Part shown: one piece after another, positions 12,599 through 15,020 of the stretch | Layout of the letters: each line of letters begins with the position of its first letter | How positions within the stretch are numbered: position 1 is the stretch's first letter | Assembly: GCA_003133425.1 (NCBI GenBank) | Contig: PKXI01000191.1 | Location: 1-15,020 of the forward strand | Length of the DNA: 15,020 bases | From: Acidobacteriaceae bacterium | GTDB taxonomy: Bacteria; Acidobacteriota; Terriglobia; Terriglobales; Acidobacteriaceae | Direction: 5' to 3' | The notes under the pieces: generated by a model | What the model saw: the letters and a program-made list of their open reading frames with translations, nothing else | The model's database searches: none | What the model was told of the DNA's origin: nothing | Position numbers and translations under genes: made by a program

Positions 12599-13405
12599 CT
12601 AATGGGTCATGCCATAAATGATGTAATCGAGCCCCACGCGAAAGGCCATCGAAGCGAAGGTCTCCGGATAATTCGGATCGTCAGCCCACTCCCATGCGTC
12701 GCCGAGGTGCATATTGTGGCAAATGGCCACAATAATTCGTCCCTTGTCGTCGCGGATGGCGCGCCATTTGGGTTGATAGCCATCCTTCTCGTAGGTGCGT
12801 CCGGACCAGACATACTGTTCACCGGGAATCTGCATCTTGTCGTCGATGTCATAAAGGGTATGAAAGATTTCGTCGCTGCTCTGCAGATCCTCGATGGGGC
12901 GGTTGGGCAGCACCTGGCGCATGCCGTTCATGAAGTTCTCCCAGTCTTCGGTGCCGTGAAAGTCATCCACCATCAGAAACCCGCCTTTCAGCAGGTACTC
13001 GCGCAGCCGCTTGGCCTGGGTGTCGGTAAACGTCCAGTTCTGCACCTGAACCGCGTAGATCCAGGGGTAGTTGAATATTTCATCGGAATCGAGCGTAACG
13101 ACCTGCTCTGTCGGGCGGCCGTCTATCCGGGTCAGCCGGTGCATGGCAATGAGAAACTGACGGTCGGCCTTGGGATAGTCGCGTGTCCAGGAGTTGAATC
13201 CCCAAAAGCCACGACGGCCCTGGGCGCCGTAACTCGCCATGTTCGACGAATATGCCAGCCGCGACCAGTAAAACTCCGCCTTGACGTTCGTAGGCGAGTC
13301 TTCATTGCCGAAGCCGAAATCCGCCGTCCGCTGCAAGGCCCACAGTCCCATACAACAGACTGCTGCTGCCGCCGCAGTCACGAGTCTGACCTTTGGGAGC
13401 TTCAT
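12599..13405 (-). CDS. DUF4159 family secreted protein, first gene of the operon
   Basis: This 268-residue protein begins with a basic and hydrophobic signal sequence or anchor (MKLPKVRLVTAAAAAVCCMG). It carries the DUF4159 pattern: FYWSRLAYSS (45-54), DYPKADRQFL (77-85), DEIFNYPWIYA (108-118), LKGGFLMVDDFHG (139-151), NRPIEDL (168-174), and near the end HNMHLGDAWEWADDPNYPE. DUF4159 domains have a GATase-like fold, commonly occur in MoxR/VWA operons, and have no proven reaction. It is probably periplasmic or membrane-anchored. The Shine-Dalgarno sequence GGAGGT lies five bases before the ATG. It is the first gene of the minus-strand row, with the multicopper oxidase gene divergent upstream; 78 bases separate its stop from the chosen start of the next gene. 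Confidence 0.9.
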   Translation of the reverse strand: MKLPKVRLVTAAAAAVCCMGLWALQRTADFGFGNEDSPTNVKAEFYWSRLAYSSNMASYGAQGRRGFWGFNSWTRDYPKADRQFLIAMHRLTRIDGRPTEQVVTLDSDEIFNYPWIYAVQVQNWTFTDTQAKRLREYLLKGGFLMVDDFHGTEDWENFMNGMRQVLPNRPIEDLQSSDEIFHTLYDIDDKMQIPGEQYVWSGRTYEKDGYQPKWRAIRDDKGRIIVAICHNMHLGDAWEWADDPNYPETFASMAFRVGLDYIIYGMTH

Positions 13406-13410
13406 AGACG

Positions 13411-13416
13411 ACCTCC
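13411..13416 (-). promoter_or_regulatory. Ribosome binding site of the DUF4159 gene
   Basis: The message reads GGAGGT, five bases before the ATG at 13405. This is near-perfect complementarity to the 16S rRNA 3' end and fixes the start of the operon's first gene. Confidence 0.75.
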
Positions 13417-13565
13417 GCGAAGGGGAACTGCGCGGGAGAACCAGAAACGCTTGCCCGTTAGACGGTTGAAGACCGCGGTTGGTTGCAGCCAGTTTGGCGA
13501 AGAAAGCCGGCGCACTTGTCCGGGCCGTCCGGAGCGTGAGACGATGCAGGCAGCCGCGCTCCCAC

Positions 13566-13574
13566 GGGAGGGGT
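13566..13574 (+). promoter_or_regulatory. Ribosome binding site of the multicopper oxidase gene
   Basis: The sequence GGGAGGGGT ends seven bases before GTG at 13582. It supports a GTG start that directly begins the Tat signal peptide; no ATG lies nearby in frame ahead of the Tat motif. Confidence 0.65.
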
Positions 13575-13581
13575 CAAGACT

Positions 13582-15020
13582 GTGAAAAGACGCGATCTCC
13601 TCAAGCTAGGTGGGATGGCCTTGGCGCAGGCTTCTGGAGCATGCCTGCCGCTCGAAGCGCTGGTACGTGCACAGGCCGGAATGACGATGCCCCCGCCCGC
13701 TCCGGCGCCCGAGGGCAACGCGGATTACACGCTTCGGATCGCCCCGGTTACGGTTGAACTCGACCGTTCGCACATACTTTCGACCATCGGCTACAACGGG
13801 ACTGCGCCCGGGCCGGTCCTGCGCATGCGGGAAGGCAAGCCGGTCGCCGTCGACGTAATCAACGACACGGACACGCCGGAACTTGTGCACTGGCACGGGA
13901 TGCTCATTCCGCCCGATGTGGATGGCACGGCGGAGGAAGGCTCTCCGTTCGTGCCTCCGCGTGGCCAGCGCCGGTTCCAACTCACCCCCGGCCCCGCAGG
14001 AAGCCGCTGGTACCACTCACACGCCATGGCCATGGATGATCTGCACAAGGGAGCGTATACCGGACAGTTCGGCTTTGTTTACGTCGACGGCGGCAACGAT
14101 CCCGGTCATTTCGACCAGGAGCTCTTTCTCGCCCTGCGCGACTGGGACCCGTTTTTCACCGCAACAATGGATGACGAAGACGACGATACCCACAATGGCC
14201 CCATGCCGGAAAAGCCAACTGTTATAAACACCGGCCCCGACGGCCTTGAAGTGGGCTCCATGACCTACTCGATCAACGACAAGGCGCTTGGATCCGGCGA
14301 GCCGATTCGCGTCCGCGAGGGCCAGCGGCTGATGATCCGCTTTCTGAACGCCAGCGCCATCGAGAACCGCCGGATCGCGCTGGCCGGTCATAAGATGAAG
14401 GTGATCGCGCTCGACGGAAACCCGGTCCCGACCCCGCAGCTGCTCGATTCGATCTTCCTGGGTGCGGGAGAACGTGTCGATGCGATCGTCGAGATGAACA
14501 ATCCCGGGATTTGGATACTTGGTTCGACTGAGCAGACGATTCGCGAGTCGGGCCTCGGCGTAGTGGTGGAGTATACCGGTCAGCACAAACAGCCACAATG
14601 GATCGACCCGCCCAGAATACCCTGGGACTACACCATCTTCGGGAGTGCCGGCTCAAGTTCACCCGCTCCCCAGCAGACGATCGAATTGGTGTTTGAAAAG
14701 ATTCCTGGCGGGGCAGGCAAGTTCAACTTATGGCTCGTGAACGGCAAGCCCTATCCGCACGAGGACGAACTTGTGCTCCATCAGGGCACGCGCTACCGGC
14801 TGGTCATGCGCAACCGCACAGACGACGCCCATCCCATGCACATGCACCGACATCTCTGGGAACTGGCAGAGATCAATGGCAAGAAAACCGCCGGAGTGAT
14901 CAAGGATACGGTGATTGTTCCCTACTATGGGCGAGCGAGTGTCGATTTTACTGCCAATCAGCCTGGGCTCACGCTCTTCCACTGCCACATTCAGCAGCAC
15001 ATGGACTACGGCTTCAAAGC
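13582..15020 (+). CDS. Tat-exported multicopper oxidase (laccase-like), 3' end beyond the window
   Basis: The GTG start gives MKRRDLLKLGGMALAQ, a twin-arginine signal. The frame is open for 479 codons to the edge. All four copper-binding motifs are present: HWHG (H103, H105), WYHSH (H145, H147), HPMHMHRH (H417, H420, H422), and HCHIQQHMDYGF (H467, C468, H469, H473). These supply the type-1 site (H417, C468, H473) and the type-2/type-3 trinuclear cluster, so the enzyme should oxidise a substrate at T1 and reduce oxygen to water in the periplasm. F478 sits where many bacterial enzymes have the axial Met. An acidic patch, DDEDDD, lies at 197-202. Since the last copper motif is usually close to the C-terminus, only a few residues are probably missing. 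Substrate (phenolics, metal ions or other) cannot be told from sequence. Confidence 0.92.
   Translation, partial: MKRRDLLKLGGMALAQASGACLPLEALVRAQAGMTMPPPAPAPEGNADYTLRIAPVTVELDRSHILSTIGYNGTAPGPVLRMREGKPVAVDVINDTDTPELVHWHGMLIPPDVDGTAEEGSPFVPPRGQRRFQLTPGPAGSRWYHSHAMAMDDLHKGAYTGQFGFVYVDGGNDPGHFDQELFLALRDWDPFFTATMDDEDDDTHNGPMPEKPTVINTGPDGLEVGSMTYSINDKALGSGEPIRVREGQRLMIRFLNASAIENRRIALAGHKMKVIALDGNPVPTPQLLDSIFLGAGERVDAIVEMNNPGIWILGSTEQTIRESGLGVVVEYTGQHKQPQWIDPPRIPWDYTIFGSAGSSSPAPQQTIELVFEKIPGGAGKFNLWLVNGKPYPHEDELVLHQGTRYRLVMRNRTDDAHPMHMHRHLWELAEINGKKTAGVIKDTVIVPYYGRASVDFTANQPGLTLFHCHIQQHMDYGFK

Larger units (their letters stand above)
13406..13581. promoter_or_regulatory. Divergent intergenic region between the MoxR/VWA operon and the multicopper oxidase gene
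   Basis: These 176 bases must hold the leaders, and probably the promoters, of both divergent transcription units. I looked for -35/-10 pairs on both strands and found none I would defend. What is clear is a strong ribosome binding site at each end. A small inverted repeat, ctccc-ac-gggag (13559-13570), runs into the oxidase Shine-Dalgarno sequence; its two-base loop makes a stable hairpin doubtful. Confidence 0.5.

Noticed and set aside
13406..13581. Possible sigma-70 promoters, for example TCTAAC on the minus strand
   Set aside because: No acceptable -35 box lies at 16-18 bases spacing on either strand, so a promoter call would be guesswork.
12539..13585. Plus-strand open frame of 348 codons opposite the DUF4159 gene
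   Set aside because: The DUF4159 motifs and the GGAGGT site are on the minus strand; the opposite frame has no domain and no ribosome site.

Overview
The window looks like a chromosomal segment of a moderately GC-rich Gram-negative soil bacterium, most plausibly Acidobacteriota. The basis is the gene set (MoxR, DUF58, BatA-like, DUF4175-like, a large VWA/GATase-like membrane protein, DUF4159, a caspase/legumain-like protein and a TPR-peptidase MA protein in one row) and the protein sequence style. This assignment is an inference and was not tested by any search.

Layout. One operon fills the minus strand from about 13405 down to the left edge. In transcription order it encodes: a DUF4159 protein (12599-13405); a membrane VWA/GATase-like protein (10235-12520); a C13/caspase-like secreted protein that lacks the expected catalytic Cys (9303-10238); a secreted TPR protein with a gluzincin HExxH site (7090-9306); a MoxR-family AAA+ ATPase (6046-7074); a DUF58 VWA protein (5159-6046); a BatA-like membrane VWA protein (3114-5159); and a DUF4175-like protein (start 3117). 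Most junctions are ATGA or TGATG overlaps, so translation is probably coupled and the products are probably made together. By analogy with known MoxR-VWA systems, the ATPase, the cytosolic DUF58 protein and the membrane VWA proteins would form a chaperone-like machine. That machine would act on or across the envelope together with the periplasmic TPR, protease-like and DUF4159 partners.

The most unusual point is at the left end. The DUF4175-like frame does not end where that family should. It runs without a stop from 3117 to base 1. At about 600-630 it changes abruptly from an Ala/Gln-rich coiled coil into the tail of a periplasmic substrate-binding domain, a membrane helix and a histidine-kinase HisKA domain with its phospho-acceptor His. 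This is either a real deletion-fusion that made a new sensor kinase or an assembly chimera. The predicted topology would suit a working sensor kinase.

On the right, a divergent plus-strand gene (13582 to the edge) encodes a Tat-exported multicopper oxidase. It lacks only its last few residues in the window and has Phe at the position of the type-1 copper axial ligand. The 176-base divergent region between the two transcription units holds good ribosome binding sites for both, but I could not identify a convincing promoter. I saw no RNA genes, insertion sequences, CRISPR arrays or phage genes.
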